Below, in pieces: positions 8,210 to 17,885 of a stretch of 64,000 bases of DNA. Numbering within the stretch: position 1 is the stretch's first letter; every line of letters begins with the position of its first letter. The stretch comes from Verrucomicrobiales bacterium (GTDB lineage: Bacteria; Verrucomicrobiota; Verrucomicrobiia; Verrucomicrobiales; SLCJ01). The stretch is from positions 1 through 64,000 of the forward strand of contig JAGXGH010000090.1 in assembly GCA_024636835.1 (NCBI GenBank). Direction: 5' to 3'. A model generated the notes under the pieces. That model was not told the DNA's origin, searched no databases, and saw nothing but the letters and a program-made list of their open reading frames with translations. The position numbers and the translations under genes were made by a program.

Positions 8210-9055
8210 ATGACCACTCTCCCCTACCACAGCGACGGCATCTACCGCGGTCTCGAAGCAGCACTCTACGATCTTTTCTGGGAGAATGCCGATGATGATT
8301 CTGAGATGACCGCGGCCACAGTGGATTTCTTGATCGAAGCAGCACGCATCGCCAGTGGTAACGATTCACCACGCATCCTCGAAGCCGGATGTGGGTCGGG
8401 CCGCATCTTGGTGCCACTTCTTGAGAAAGGCGCAGACGCCGTCGGCATCGACGAGTCGGCACCGATGATCCAAAAGGCGATTGCCAGCGTTGGAGCAGAA
8501 CGCGCCATCAAATCATCAATCACCACCACACCATTCGACGCCAGATCATTCGACGCCGTTGTTGCCCCTGGTTTCACTCTCATGTTGGTTCCCGATCGCG
8601 TTTTCGATGCATTCATCGTCGAAGCATCAAGGCTCCTCGCCCCCTCAGGAATAATCATTTTCGATTGGTTCATCCCCTGGGACGAGATCGCCGACGACTC
8701 ACTGACTGCCGACGAAGACGACTGGTCGCCATGGCAGGAAAGTAAAGCCATCGAGCTACCCAACGGAACGCTATTCGAACTACCAACAGCCCACTCAGCG
8801 ACCTACGAACAGCGCAGTAGAATCGACCGTCTCCGACAGATCGTCATTCGCAACCAACGGTTCACTGTGAAAGACAAGAGCGGTAAGCCCCTCGCCACCG
8901 AGGAGTCCATCCAAAACCAACGCTGGTTCTTCCCTGCGGAGCTCACCGCGCGACTTGCTCCACACGGCCTCGTCATCCGCGACCTCGTCGGCGACTATGA
9001 AGACAATCCCGCCGGCGATTGGAACACCGTGCTCACCGCCGTGATTGGGCGGTAA
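8210..9055 (+). CDS. Class I SAM-dependent methyltransferase
   Basis: The 281-residue protein has a standard Rossmann-type methyltransferase core: motif I ILEAGCGSGRIL near residue 64, the acidic strand-2 residue in AVGIDES, and a post-I region SFDAVVAPGFTLML. The substrate is not evident. The C-terminal third (after about residue 180) looks like the cap found in small-molecule methyltransferases. The start at 8210 follows a pyrimidine-rich tandem repeat leader instead of a clear ribosome-binding site. It converges on the PPK2 gene, with only 14 bases between stops. Confidence 0.85.
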   Translation: MTTLPYHSDGIYRGLEAALYDLFWENADDDSEMTAATVDFLIEAARIASGNDSPRILEAGCGSGRILVPLLEKGADAVGIDESAPMIQKAIASVGAERAIKSSITTTPFDARSFDAVVAPGFTLMLVPDRVFDAFIVEASRLLAPSGIIIFDWFIPWDEIADDSLTADEDDWSPWQESKAIELPNGTLFELPTAHSATYEQRSRIDRLRQIVIRNQRFTVKDKSGKPLATEESIQNQRWFFPAELTARLAPHGLVIRDLVGDYEDNPAGDWNTVLTAVIGR

Positions 9056-9069
9056 GCAAATCAAAACGA

Positions 9070-9879
9070 TCAGTCACCGATCACGATCGACAGAGGATCG
9101 AAATCGACCTTGGGGTATTCAGATTCCATCCCTTCCAACTCATCACCGATGAGTTGTGCAATCGCCAGGTTACGATACCACTTACGATCCGCGGGGATGA
9201 CGTGCCACGGAGCATGATCCGTCGACGTCTCGGTGAGCACTTCCTCGTAGGCCTTTTGAAACTCACCCCAACGCGCCCTGTCATCGAGATCGTCCGGATT
9301 GAACTTCCAGTGCTTGTGTGGAGTATCGAGGCGCTTCTGAAGTCGCTGCTTCTGCTCATCCTTCGAGATGTGGAGGAAGATCTTTACAATCCGCGTGCCC
9401 TCGTCGACCAACATCCGCTCAAACTCATTGATGTGGCGGAAACGCTTCTTCCACACTTTTTCCGGCGCAAGTTTCTTCACGTTCACCGCAATGATGTCCT
9501 CGTAGTGGCTGCGGTTGAATACGACGATGTTTCCGCTCGCAGGCACCTTTTGATGAATCCTCCACAGATAATCGTGCGCAAGTTCTTCCTCATTCGGTTT
9601 CTTGAATGAGACCACACGAATCCCCGCTGGATCTACGTGGGAAAACACATGACGAACCGTGCCGTCCTTGCCGCCCGTATCCATGGCTTGAATCACCACC
9701 AACAGCTTTCCCTTACCCGAGGCGTAGAGCTTGTATTGTTCCTCTTTCATCCTCTCGCGCAGGGCGTACAATGCATTCAAATGTGTCTCTTTAGACTCCT
9801 TAGGAAAGAGAGCGACATCGGAGGTAGATCGGGCGGAGAGGTCGACTTTCGACCCAGGTTTGACCAAATATTCTTTCAT
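9070..9879 (-). CDS. ppk2: Polyphosphate kinase 2 family protein
   Basis: PPK2 enzymes transfer phosphate between polyphosphate and nucleotides, usually making ADP/ATP or GTP from polyphosphate. The 269 residues contain the family Walker A AMDTGGKDG (65-73) and Walker B-like FNRSHYED (121-128), plus conserved RRLQKR-like lid residues. Length and spacing fit the single-domain group (TIGR03709-like), often seen for class III enzymes. No ppx or ppk1 gene is near, and the gene stands alone with its own start at 9879. Confidence 0.92.
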   Translation of the reverse strand: MKEYLVKPGSKVDLSARSTSDVALFPKESKETHLNALYALRERMKEEQYKLYASGKGKLLVVIQAMDTGGKDGTVRHVFSHVDPAGIRVVSFKKPNEEELAHDYLWRIHQKVPASGNIVVFNRSHYEDIIAVNVKKLAPEKVWKKRFRHINEFERMLVDEGTRIVKIFLHISKDEQKQRLQKRLDTPHKHWKFNPDDLDDRARWGEFQKAYEEVLTETSTDHAPWHVIPADRKWYRNLAIAQLIGDELEGMESEYPKVDFDPLSIVIGD

Positions 9880-10015
9880 GTGCGTAAAATTGGACGGCTA
9901 CTATCCTAGGTTTCGCTTGAGTGTCGCAACCGTGTATGGAGATAACTACCCTTCCTGAAAAAAGCCCCCAGCGCCACTCGTTGCAATCATAAAATCCACG
10001 CTTACGCTCAAATCC

Positions 10016-10852
10016 ATGAACTCTACCCAGATGAAGTCTAAAATTACTAAGTTAGCAGTGACCTCGCTCCTCATCGTCACGGGCTCCACTTTCGCCCAAA
10101 ATAAGACACCGGTTATACAGACATCTTCGCAAAAACCTGATCTCAGCCCGGAAGAGGTTACTGAGGAGTCAAGCTTCGGTCTAGGCTATGAAAACGCACG
10201 CAGTGCTATCGCTGAAATGCGACAAAGCGGCCTAGAATTAGATGGTATCGACATCGAAGCCTATCTCGCAGGCGTCAAGGACGGATTAGAAGGAAAACAG
10301 CCTGATGCTGCAAAGGTCAACCGCATCAAACAAGCCTATAGTATGCTCGGTGAGCGTTTGGTAACAGAGCAGGCAGCAAAGGCCAGAAAGAACCTCGCTG
10401 AAGCAAGAGCATTCCTTGAGGCAAACAAGAGGAAAGAGGGCGTCATTACAACTGCTAGTGGACTTCAATACATCGTTCTTAAAAAGGGCGAAGGCAAAGT
10501 CTTCGAAGCACCAGCAGACCCGACCAAACAGGCAAATGTGCGCTTCATGGTCCACTACAAAGGCATGTTCACCGATGGTGAGGTATTCGAAAAAACTCCG
10601 AACTACGACGAGAGCGAAGGCCGACGCCCAGTGCCTTACAATCTAAGCACCGTCTCCGGCTTCCGTGAAGCCCTGATGATGATGCCGGTAGGCTCCAAGT
10701 GGAAGATCTTCTTAGCACCGGAGCTTGGCTATGGTGCAGACGGAAAACCTGGCCGAGTCCCAGCTAACTCGGTACTTATCTTCGAGCTTGAACTCGAAGA
10801 CATCAAGGAGATCCCAATGCCCGCACCAATCCCGGAAAACGCCGGCGAGTAA
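10016..10852 (+). CDS. Exported FKBP-type peptidyl-prolyl isomerase (Mip/FkpA-like)
   Basis: The protein (278 residues) has an N-terminal signal peptide (cleavage likely after TFA, near residue 27), a helical dimerisation region with the Mip/FkpA pattern (SFGLGYENA...LAGVKDGLEG, about residues 52-100) and a C-terminal FKBP domain (about 145-265) with VHYKGMFTDGEVFE and GYGADG. It should assist folding of periplasmic or outer-membrane proteins. An in-frame second ATG at 10031 would also give a complete signal peptide. It ends before a strong bidirectional terminator. Confidence 0.92.
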   Translation: MNSTQMKSKITKLAVTSLLIVTGSTFAQNKTPVIQTSSQKPDLSPEEVTEESSFGLGYENARSAIAEMRQSGLELDGIDIEAYLAGVKDGLEGKQPDAAKVNRIKQAYSMLGERLVTEQAAKARKNLAEARAFLEANKRKEGVITTASGLQYIVLKKGEGKVFEAPADPTKQANVRFMVHYKGMFTDGEVFEKTPNYDESEGRRPVPYNLSTVSGFREALMMMPVGSKWKIFLAPELGYGADGKPGRVPANSVLIFELELEDIKEIPMPAPIPENAGE

Positions 10853-10874
10853 CCTTATCCCCAATCTAAACCAC

Positions 10875-10913
10875 AAAAAGCGCGCACGGAGTGAATCCGT
10901 GCGCGCTTTTTTT
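10875..10913. terminator. Bidirectional rho-independent terminator
   Basis: A perfect 16-bp stem (AAAAAGCGCGCACGGA at 10875-10890 and its complement at 10896-10911) with loop GTGAA is flanked by A- and T-runs, so it can stop transcription on both strands. It lies exactly between the convergent FKBP gene and the exported-protein gene ending at 10925. Confidence 0.93.
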
Positions 10914-10924
10914 GTGCGATAAAA

Positions 10925-11707
10925 CTAATGGCCCAATCCGGCCTGCACACTAAAGGGAACGGTGATCGATTCCAAATCGGACCATGCGTCCATTTCGACG
11001 CGAAAGCTTTTGGGTTTTGAGGCTAGCCTGAAGCTGCGGGTTTCGGTCACGCTACCCAGCATGCTGAACCGACTGCTTCCACCGGACTCGCTCTCGATTT
11101 CGTTGCCCTCACCATCGTAGAACCGCACCGCTGAATATGATGGCCACGCCATCTTCGCTTCCAGGGTAATTTCCGATTTCATGTCGCCGTAGTCTGGCTT
11201 CCCAATCTCCGTAACTTCGGCCTTCAGTAGCTTTCCGAAAACGACCGTACTTCCTTTCGCGTAATCGACGGTCTCCGTTTTCACTACTTCGGACTCCGAC
11301 GCCACATCGACGACTAAACTCCCCTCGACCTCAAACCCGGTCGCTCCCTTTGTTGGAAGTTCCTTGCTCTCAATTTCAAAGCGCAGCGCCTTGCCGCTCA
11401 CCCCAACTTTGGCGAAGTGTCCTATCTCGCCCTTCATCGGTTTCCCAGCGTTATCGACGAATTTGGTCAACTTGCAACCATCACTGTCGAACTTCACAAT
11501 CTGCTTACCGATCGTCGTCGCCGCAAAACTGAGCGTCACCCCGTTGTCCAGGGCATTCATCGTTCCAAACCCATCAAACTCTTCCCGCATCGTGTCCCAC
11601 ACGATTTGAAACCCAACCGGCTTCACCTCGAATTCTTCAGCCGCCATCGCCGACTGACCAAGCCAACACCCAAGGGCACCAACAACTGCAAATCCTAGAT
11701 TTTTCAT
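10925..11707 (-). CDS. Exported protein of unknown function
   Basis: About 260 residues with a clear signal peptide (MKNLGFAVVGALGCWLGQSAMA) followed by a beta-rich mature part; I recognise no family. I chose the ATG at 11707, but GGAGGT ends directly before it, and a GTG at 11722 in frame is an alternative start whose ribosome site is less clear. It is the last gene of a three-gene set (13239-14033, 11764-13230, 10925-11707) and shares with the middle gene phrases suggesting binding-type domains (for example SESGGSSRF and similar acidic loops), though I cannot show homology. Confidence 0.7.
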   Translation of the reverse strand: MKNLGFAVVGALGCWLGQSAMAAEEFEVKPVGFQIVWDTMREEFDGFGTMNALDNGVTLSFAATTIGKQIVKFDSDGCKLTKFVDNAGKPMKGEIGHFAKVGVSGKALRFEIESKELPTKGATGFEVEGSLVVDVASESEVVKTETVDYAKGSTVVFGKLLKAEVTEIGKPDYGDMKSEITLEAKMAWPSYSAVRFYDGEGNEIESESGGSSRFSMLGSVTETRSFRLASKPKSFRVEMDAWSDLESITVPFSVQAGLGH

Positions 11708-11763
11708 ACCTCCATCTTTCACAAGTGAAGGAAATGCTCAAGCTCAATTGACTGACCCGCAGC

Positions 11764-13230
11764 TTACAACTTCAGCCATGCCTTAACTCGGTTCCATGCC
11801 CCTTCCACTACCGGCGTCTTCTTGATCACGCTGATGGTGTGGTCCTTCGGATCGATAACCACCTCTTTGCTAGGATTGGATTTTACGTAATCATGGAGAA
11901 ACTCGCGCACCGTCCTCTCTTTCGTGCCGGTTGGAGCAGGCAATCGCCCATGCATTTCACCGAACTGGAGAATGCTACCAATCACCCATGGCCTCGACAG
12001 TCCAAATCCCATCCTTCCACTACTTTTCTCCGACTCCATAGGCACAGGCATCGTCAAATCTAGTAAATCTGTAGGCTCGACATTTTCCGAACGCACACCG
12101 GGCAGACGGTCCAACTCAGCGATCAAGCGCGTGATATTCGAACGGCGGCTAATGACGACGCGATCAATCTCATCAGGGTTCGCGTAAAAACCAGACGAAA
12201 GGAAACCGCCGTCAGAATTTGCTCCACCGCTATTTCGGATGGCTTTCCCATCTGCATCAATCGCACCGAACTCAATGGAATCGGCAAATGCCGGCGGGTT
12301 GACGACGTAGCTAATCGAGCATGCTTCCAACGTGCTATCTCCTGTAATCAACCTCGCACTCACTTCTCCTCCATCGTCATGAGACGCGCCCCATGTGCTC
12401 GGCTTCCCTTTAAATATTCCGGCGATCTCCACCGAGACTTCACCATCATTAAACACTTCGCCCAACTTCAAAGGAGATTTTGAAACCGCAGGATCTCCAT
12501 GGGTCACGTCCATCACCACTTCGATAGCTGGATCATGGAGCACCCAAAGATCCGCTGAAAACCAACACACCGATCCTTTTGTCGTCCAAGTATGACTATT
12601 CGAAATTTCGCATCCCGTTTCCTTGTTGAAAACTGCGACCGGATCCCAATGAATGCCCTTCAGACCTTCCAGTTCGAATCGAACAAACAGCCGGTAGCTT
12701 CCCTGCTCAACTTCGCGTGCATGGAAACGCCCCTTCTCCTGCCCCACAAGTTCTGCTAACTCTGACCTTTCTACCACCTCCTCAAGCTCGCCATTGAAAA
12801 AGAGCATCGCCTGCGGCTGGCCTTCAACCACTATCTTCGAAGGATCCGTGGTGCCAACGAGCTTTACCTTGCCACGCACGCCACCCACCGAAAATTCGTC
12901 ACGAATATTGAAACGCACGATTTCCCTCTTGGGCTCGAACTCTTCCTTTGGATCTTGAATCTCGATGTTCAATCGCGCTTTTTTGGGATCTGAGTCGTCC
13001 AACTCCGAGTCTCCCATCACGTAATGATACTTGGCATCCCGAGGATCTCCTGCAGTCGGCTTGGGATCGGTCAGATGGAGGTAAGCCTCTTCGGCCCATG
13101 CACGACGCTCGTGCGGGGAAGCATGCCATTCAGCAGAGGCATTCTCCCATGTGATGATCACGGCCACCCCGACAAACAACAAGGCTGCCAATACGACGGC
13201 TGCCAGGTATTTTAAAATCTGCTTTGTCAT
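11764..13230 (-). CDS. Membrane-anchored periplasmic protein of unknown function
   Basis: The 488-residue protein starts with one hydrophobic anchor (KYLAAVVLAALLFVGVAVII) and the rest should be periplasmic. A central part (about residues 90-330) is beta-rich. The C-terminal 80 residues (MHGRLPAPTGTKERTVREFLHDYV...) look like a separate small domain. I do not recognise a family. The ATG at 13230 is preferred; a GTG at 13242 would overlap the upstream stop by four bases (GTGA), so translational coupling to the isomerase-like gene is likely either way. Confidence 0.7.
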   Translation of the reverse strand: MTKQILKYLAAVVLAALLFVGVAVIITWENASAEWHASPHERRAWAEEAYLHLTDPKPTAGDPRDAKYHYVMGDSELDDSDPKKARLNIEIQDPKEEFEPKREIVRFNIRDEFSVGGVRGKVKLVGTTDPSKIVVEGQPQAMLFFNGELEEVVERSELAELVGQEKGRFHAREVEQGSYRLFVRFELEGLKGIHWDPVAVFNKETGCEISNSHTWTTKGSVCWFSADLWVLHDPAIEVVMDVTHGDPAVSKSPLKLGEVFNDGEVSVEIAGIFKGKPSTWGASHDDGGEVSARLITGDSTLEACSISYVVNPPAFADSIEFGAIDADGKAIRNSGGANSDGGFLSSGFYANPDEIDRVVISRRSNITRLIAELDRLPGVRSENVEPTDLLDLTMPVPMESEKSSGRMGFGLSRPWVIGSILQFGEMHGRLPAPTGTKERTVREFLHDYVKSNPSKEVVIDPKDHTISVIKKTPVVEGAWNRVKAWLKL

Positions 13231-13238
13231 CACCAAAA

Positions 13239-14033
13239 TCACCCCACATCCCTCACCCGTTGCGCCGCGCGTTCGACGTCGCCATCTTTAGGTTCGCATT
13301 CCAAGCCTACAAATCCGCCGTAGCCGATCTCTTTCACAGTCTGGAGCACTGCCGCATAGTTCACCTCGCCGGTGCCGGGCTCGTGGCGGTCGGGCGAATC
13401 CGCTAACTGCACGTATCCGATCCATTCTTTCGAGCGACGTAAGTTGTCGATGAGGTTGCCTTCAAAACGCTGCATGTGAAAAAGATCGTAATTCAACTTC
13501 ACGTGCTTCGATCCGATAGCTTCGCAGACAGCGACACCTTCGGCACTGCCGTAAAAGCAATGCTCGGGATGATTGTAAGGGTTCATCGGCTCGATGATAA
13601 CCGTCTTACCGGCTCGCTCGAGGATGGGCACCGCGAGGCGAAGCTTTTCAATCGCAGCCGCGTGCATGTCCTCGCGACTGACTCCTTCCACATCGTCGCC
13701 AAGCACGACGGTGAACAGTTCACAGCCCGGAAACATGTCGGCAACTTCACAGGCGCGCTCAATGGCTTCGAGAAACTTCTCCGGACCTATCCTTGGATCG
13801 TTGAGTTCTTTACAAAACGGCCAGGCAGTAAACTGTGTAACCACCATTCCGTGCTCGCGCAAACGCGCCGCTCCGGCTTCGAGATCTTTCTCCTCAAGCA
13901 ACCAGAACTCGATCGCTGGAAACCCCTGGGCATGCGCCTGATCGACTCTCGATACGAAGTCGCCCTCATACCACATCTCAATGTTCACGGAGAAGCGGGT
14001 GGCTGGATACTTTTCAGAATTTGTATTCATCAT
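13239..14033 (-). CDS. Hydroxypyruvate isomerase-like TIM-barrel protein
   Basis: This 264-residue protein belongs to the xylose-isomerase-like TIM-barrel group and resembles Hyi: the N-terminal FSVNIEMWYEG, the metal ligands in VIIEPMNPYNHPEHCFY, the strand VKLNYDLFHMQRFEGNL and the C-terminal GFVGLECEP are typical. Hyi interconverts hydroxypyruvate and tartronate semialdehyde; relatives act on other keto sugars, so the exact substrate is uncertain. A GGAG sequence stands just before the ATG pair at 14033. It heads an operon with two exported proteins of unknown role. Confidence 0.85.
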   Translation of the reverse strand: MMNTNSEKYPATRFSVNIEMWYEGDFVSRVDQAHAQGFPAIEFWLLEEKDLEAGAARLREHGMVVTQFTAWPFCKELNDPRIGPEKFLEAIERACEVADMFPGCELFTVVLGDDVEGVSREDMHAAAIEKLRLAVPILERAGKTVIIEPMNPYNHPEHCFYGSAEGVAVCEAIGSKHVKLNYDLFHMQRFEGNLIDNLRRSKEWIGYVQLADSPDRHEPGTGEVNYAAVLQTVKEIGYGGFVGLECEPKDGDVERAAQRVRDVG

Positions 14034-14207
14034 GACTCCACCTATATGGCGCGTTCTCCAAGCGGTGCCAAGTCATTCGGCAGCTTTCCGTTCACTCCAC
14101 GTTTTCCTAGCCAGCCACGCAGTAAGAGCATAAAGACTCCGAAGAAATCATCGTTTCCGGCTAAACTGCAACGCATCAAGATTTGTGGTTCGACTCTCCA
14201 TTCTTTA

Positions 14208-14439
14208 ACCCAACGGGGTAATGGATCTTAGCCCAGGGTTGCGGCAATGGAATGGAGGCTACCCTGGGGAACCAGCGAATTCCTTTCCCAACCCCAATCG
14301 GGGTTGCGTAGACGCCGTAATCGCGCTCGCGCTTGGACACAACCCCGGTTGGGGTTGAATGATCATGACGGACTTGACCTAGGGTAGCCTCCGTTTTACT
14401 CTGGCAACCCTAGGCTGAAATACCCAACCCCGTTGGGGT
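14208..14439. repeat. Compound palindromic repeat (two inverted modules)
   Basis: Four short hairpins are arranged as an inverted pair. From the left: ACCCaacGGGGT (14208-14219), CCCAGGGTTGC/GGCTACCCTGGG (14232-14268), CAACCCCaatcGGGGTTG (14289-14306); then the reverse order: CAACCCCggttGGGGTTG (14340-14357), CCTAGGGTAGCC/GGCAACCCTAGG (14378-14414), ACCCCgttGGGGT (14427-14439). Stem bases differ between halves but remain paired (CCCAGGG/CCCTGGG versus CCTAGGG/CCCTAGG). The 726-base gap 14034-14759 holds this element and the ahcY terminator, but no convincing gene. Confidence 0.85.
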
Positions 14440-14686
14440 AGACCGTCGAATGCGTCTTCTGAGAAGATCCATTCGACAGCTCTAAACCTCACAGAATACC
14501 ACAGTGAAATTACAAAACGTAATGCGCGCCAGTATATCTCCAATCACCAGCGAATTCGAAGAACGGCGAGCATCCACCTATGATTCTAGGGAAAATCGCT
14601 GCTCCTACACCAGAGCCCCCCGAACCATAAACAGGCGAGAAATCTCTTGAACACAGGGTGATACAGAGATCGCTCAAGCCCTGAGC

Positions 14687-14722
14687 AAAAAAAACGCCCG
14701 ACCGGATCTCTCCAGTCGGGCG
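14687..14722 (-). terminator. Rho-independent terminator of ahcY
   Basis: On the minus strand, CGCCCGAC, a 12-base loop and GTCGGGCG are followed by eight T residues (14687-14694 read as A on the plus strand). It lies 38 bases past the ahcY stop and would end the metK-ahcY transcript. Confidence 0.9.
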
Positions 14723-14759
14723 CTTCAAATCTATCTTCTAGATTCTTACAATCTTCAGT

Positions 14760-16190
14760 CTAATAACGATAAGTCTCAGGCTTGAATGGACCAGTGGTTG
14801 CAACACCGATGTATGCCGCTTGTTCAGGCGTCAGTGTGGTGAGCTTACAACCGATCTTCTCCAAGTGAAGTCGTGCCACCTCTTCGTCGAGATGCTTGGG
14901 AAGCACACGAACTTCACCCGCCTTGTAATCTTCTTTGTTTTTCCACAGCTCGATTTGCGCGAGCGTTTGGTTGGTGAAGCTGTTGCTCATCACGAAGCTT
15001 GGGTGACCTGTGGCACATCCAAGGTTCACGAGACGACCTTCAGCCAACATGTAAATGCTGTTGCCAGCTGGAAAGGTGTATTTATCGACCTGTGGCTTAA
15101 TGTTGGTGCGGACAACACCAGCAGCCTTGTTAAGCGGGTCGATCTGAATCTCGTTATCGAAGTGTCCGATGTTACAGACGATCGCCTGGTCTTTCATCTT
15201 CTCCATGTGCTCGAGACGGATGATGTCGAAGTTACCGGTGGTGGTGACGTAGATATCGCCCCAGCCGAGTGTGTCTTCGATGGTCAACACGCGGAATCCT
15301 TCCATCGCCGCCTGCAATGCGCAGATCGGATCGACTTCGGTAACCACCACCTGTGCACCTTGGGCACGAAGCGCTTGCGCGCAGCCTTTACCCACGTCGC
15401 CATAACCGCAAACCACACCGACTTTACCGGAGATCATCACGTCAGTGGCACGCTTGATGCCGTCGACAAGTGACTCGCGGCAGCCGTAGAGGTTGTCGAA
15501 TTTCGACTTGGTGACGGAGTCGTTCACATTGATCGCAGGAACGAGCAGTGTGCCGGCTTTCGCCATTTCATAGAGACGGTGAACACCGGTCGTCGTCTCT
15601 TCGGAAACACCTTTCCAATCGGCGACGATCTTCGCAAAAATCCCCGGCTGCTGCTGACCAACCCGCTTCAGCAAGTTCTTGATCACCTGCTCTTCTTCGC
15701 TGCCGGACGGTGTGTTGATCCAGTCGGATCCGTTCTCCATCTCGTAGCCTTTGTGGATCAACAAAGTCGCATCACCACCGTCATCGACGATCAGCTCTGG
15801 CCCGAGACCCTGTGGGTTAACCAGTGCCTTCCATGTGCACCACCAGTATTCTTCAAGCGTCTCACCCTTCCAGGCGAACACCGGCACACCACTCTTCGCG
15901 ATCGCTGCGGCAGCGTGATCCTGGGTCGAGAAAATATTGCAAGAAACCCAGCGCACTTCAGCGCCAAGGTCGACGAGTGTTTCGATCAACACAGCAGTCT
16001 GAATGGTCATGTGCAGCGAGCCCATGATGCGCACGCCCTCGAGCGGCTTTTCAGGACCGTATTTCGCACGGGTCTGCATCAGGCCGGGCATCTCGTGCTC
16101 AGCAATTTCGATTTCCTTGCGACCGAAATCGGCAAGGCTAAGGTCGGCGACTTTGAAGTCGTCGGTGGTGGATAGAGTGTCAGTAGTCAT
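14760..16190 (-). CDS. ahcY: Adenosylhomocysteinase
   Basis: The enzyme hydrolyses S-adenosylhomocysteine to adenosine and homocysteine and so removes the inhibitor of methyltransferases. With the ATG at 16190 the protein has 476 residues, normal for the family; the upstream extension of the frame to 16421 overlaps the preceding gene in another frame and is not real. Visible signatures are the substrate region [16 protein letters not shown], the NAD-binding [13 protein letters not shown] and the C-terminal KPETYRY ending typical of NAD-anchoring Lys-Tyr. It forms a unit with the small gene at 16213 and metK, facing the ArsR-methyltransferase regulator. Confidence 0.96.
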   Translation of the reverse strand: MTTDTLSTTDDFKVADLSLADFGRKEIEIAEHEMPGLMQTRAKYGPEKPLEGVRIMGSLHMTIQTAVLIETLVDLGAEVRWVSCNIFSTQDHAAAAIAKSGVPVFAWKGETLEEYWWCTWKALVNPQGLGPELIVDDGGDATLLIHKGYEMENGSDWINTPSGSEEEQVIKNLLKRVGQQQPGIFAKIVADWKGVSEETTTGVHRLYEMAKAGTLLVPAINVNDSVTKSKFDNLYGCRESLVDGIKRATDVMISGKVGVVCGYGDVGKGCAQALRAQGAQVVVTEVDPICALQAAMEGFRVLTIEDTLGWGDIYVTTTGNFDIIRLEHMEKMKDQAIVCNIGHFDNEIQIDPLNKAAGVVRTNIKPQVDKYTFPAGNSIYMLAEGRLVNLGCATGHPSFVMSNSFTNQTLAQIELWKNKEDYKAGEVRVLPKHLDEEVARLHLEKIGCKLTTLTPEQAAYIGVATTGPFKPETYRY

Positions 16191-16212
16191 AGAGATGTAA
16201 GTTATTAGATTT

Positions 16213-16620
16213 TCAGTTTTCAGAGTCGGTTTCGTTGCCGACTTGGTAGTGAGAGGGATCTTCGTTAATTCGGTTGGCGTCGACGGACTGGATGAGTCCT
16301 TGGAGCATCGCTGCGATTTCTTTAGTTTCGCCAATCCACTTGTCAGTGTTCGGAGAATCTGGAATGAGGGCTTTATAGATATAGAGTTGTGTTCGGAGTT
16401 CAGCGCAGGAGCCTTTGGCAATTCTCAGGAAGTGCTTGAAGTCGCCGGGACTGTCACGTTCCGCCCCTTCCGCAATATTTGAAGGAACAGAAATCGATGA
16501 TCGAGTCATCTGATCCTTCAGAGCGAAGTCCTTTGAGTCCCGTAATCTGCCGCATACATCGACAGCCAAACGGCACCCCCGCTTCCACACTTTAAGATCT
16601 TCAAACGTCCCTAAACTCAT
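16213..16620 (-). CDS. Four-helix-bundle protein (23S rRNA IVP / S23 family)
   Basis: The 135-residue protein has the hallmark start [17 protein letters not shown] and the motif [17 protein letters not shown]...[16 protein letters not shown] of the family originally found in 23S rRNA intervening sequences (TIGR02436-like). These proteins form homopentameric helical bundles and their role is unknown. It sits between metK and ahcY on the same strand, 22 bases before the ahcY start, an unusual place because family members often occur in mobile or rRNA contexts. It could be a late insertion into the SAM-cycle operon. Confidence 0.85.
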   Translation of the reverse strand: MSLGTFEDLKVWKRGCRLAVDVCGRLRDSKDFALKDQMTRSSISVPSNIAEGAERDSPGDFKHFLRIAKGSCAELRTQLYIYKALIPDSPNTDKWIGETKEIAAMLQGLIQSVDANRINEDPSHYQVGNETDSEN

Positions 16621-16659
16621 TGCATTTCAGCTGAAAACTGCACACTGAACTCTAGCAAA

Positions 16660-17862
16660 CTACAACCCCGCCACCGCAGCTTTCAACGCCTCAACCTTAT
16701 CCGTTGCTTCCCAAGGAAGATCGCAATCTTCTTTACCGAAGTGGCCGTAGTTGGTGGAGTCGGAGTAAATTGGGCGAAGCAAGTTGAGCGAGCTGACGAT
16801 GTCAGCCGGCTTGAACGAGAACACTTCCTTCACTGCCGCGAGGATTTTTTCGTCTTCGACGGTGCCTGTTCCGAAGGTGTCAATGTGGATGCTTACTGGA
16901 AGAGGGTAACCAATTGCGTAGGCGAACTGCAGTTCAACCAAGCTCGCAAGACCAGCAGCGACGACGTTCTTCGCCACATAGCGCCCCATGTAAGCAGCCG
17001 AGCGGTCGACCTTTGATGGATCTTTTCCAGAGAAAGCACCACCACCGTGACGGCCCCAACCACCGTAGGTATCAACGATGATCTTGCGACCGGTGAGACC
17101 AGAATCACCCTGAGGACCACCGATCACGAAGTTGCCGGTTGGGTTGATGAGATACTCGGTCTCGTCGGTCAGCATATCGCTTGGAATGACTTTCTTGATA
17201 ATCTCATTGATGCAAAATGCTTCAATTTCATCGTGAGATTTCCCCGCAGTGTGCTGGGTGGAGATCACCACGTTCACCACGCGGGTCGGCTTGTCGTCAA
17301 TGTATTCAACAGACACCTGAGTCTTGGCATCCGGGCGAAGCCAGTCAGCAGCACCGCTCTTACGGATACGCGTCAACTCACGACCAAGGCGGTGAGCATA
17401 CATGATCGGCGTCGGCATGAGCTCTGGCGTTTCGTCGCAAGCGTAACCGAACATGATGCCCTGATCGCCAGCACCTTGCTCCTGTGTTTTCTTCCCTTCA
17501 GCTGCTGCCGCGTCAACGCCCTGAGCGATGTCCGGGCTCTGGGTGGTCAGATAGTTGTTGATGAAAACCTTATCAGCGTGGAAAACATCATCGTCGTTGG
17601 TGTAACCAATGCCACGGATCGCATCGCGGATCACCTTGTCGATGTTGATCACCTCACCAATCGATTTTTGACCAATTGAAGGAATGGTAATCTCACCACC
17701 AACCACCACCATGTTCGACTTCACGAAGGTTTCGCAAGCCACACGGGACGTCGGGTCAATCGCCAAGCAGGCGTCGAGAATTGCATCGGAAATGGTGTCG
17801 CAAACCTTGTCAGGATGGCCTTCACCAACGGATTCAGAAGAGAAAATGAATGTTTTGGACAT
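16660..17862 (-). CDS. metK: S-adenosylmethionine synthetase
   Basis: MetK makes S-adenosylmethionine from methionine and ATP. The 400-residue protein shows the start [16 protein letters not shown], the loop [12 protein letters not shown], the P-loop-like [18 protein letters not shown] and the end region of the family. It is the first gene of the metK-(16213)-ahcY unit and is divergent from the ArsR-methyltransferase fusion gene, with only 65 bases between starts, which contain palindromes but no recognisable SAM riboswitch. Control by the divergent regulator is therefore likely. Confidence 0.97.
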   Translation of the reverse strand: MSKTFIFSSESVGEGHPDKVCDTISDAILDACLAIDPTSRVACETFVKSNMVVVGGEITIPSIGQKSIGEVINIDKVIRDAIRGIGYTNDDDVFHADKVFINNYLTTQSPDIAQGVDAAAAEGKKTQEQGAGDQGIMFGYACDETPELMPTPIMYAHRLGRELTRIRKSGAADWLRPDAKTQVSVEYIDDKPTRVVNVVISTQHTAGKSHDEIEAFCINEIIKKVIPSDMLTDETEYLINPTGNFVIGGPQGDSGLTGRKIIVDTYGGWGRHGGGAFSGKDPSKVDRSAAYMGRYVAKNVVAAGLASLVELQFAYAIGYPLPVSIHIDTFGTGTVEDEKILAAVKEVFSFKPADIVSSLNLLRPIYSDSTNYGHFGKEDCDLPWEATDKVEALKAAVAGL

Positions 17863-17885
17863 AAGCTAAATTAGTTCGTATCGTT

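Noticed and set aside
13476-14231. 251-residue plus-strand frame opposite the hydroxypyruvate-isomerase-like gene
   Set aside because: Antisense to a clear TIM-barrel gene and without domain features.
14510-14728. 72-residue minus-strand frame beginning MKRPTGEIRSG
   Set aside because: It runs through the ahcY terminator hairpin; no recognisable fold, and the region is a spacer.
16191-16421. N-terminal extension of the ahcY frame
   Set aside because: Overlaps the four-helix-bundle gene in another frame and adds 77 residues absent from AhcY proteins; the ATG at 16190 gives the usual length.
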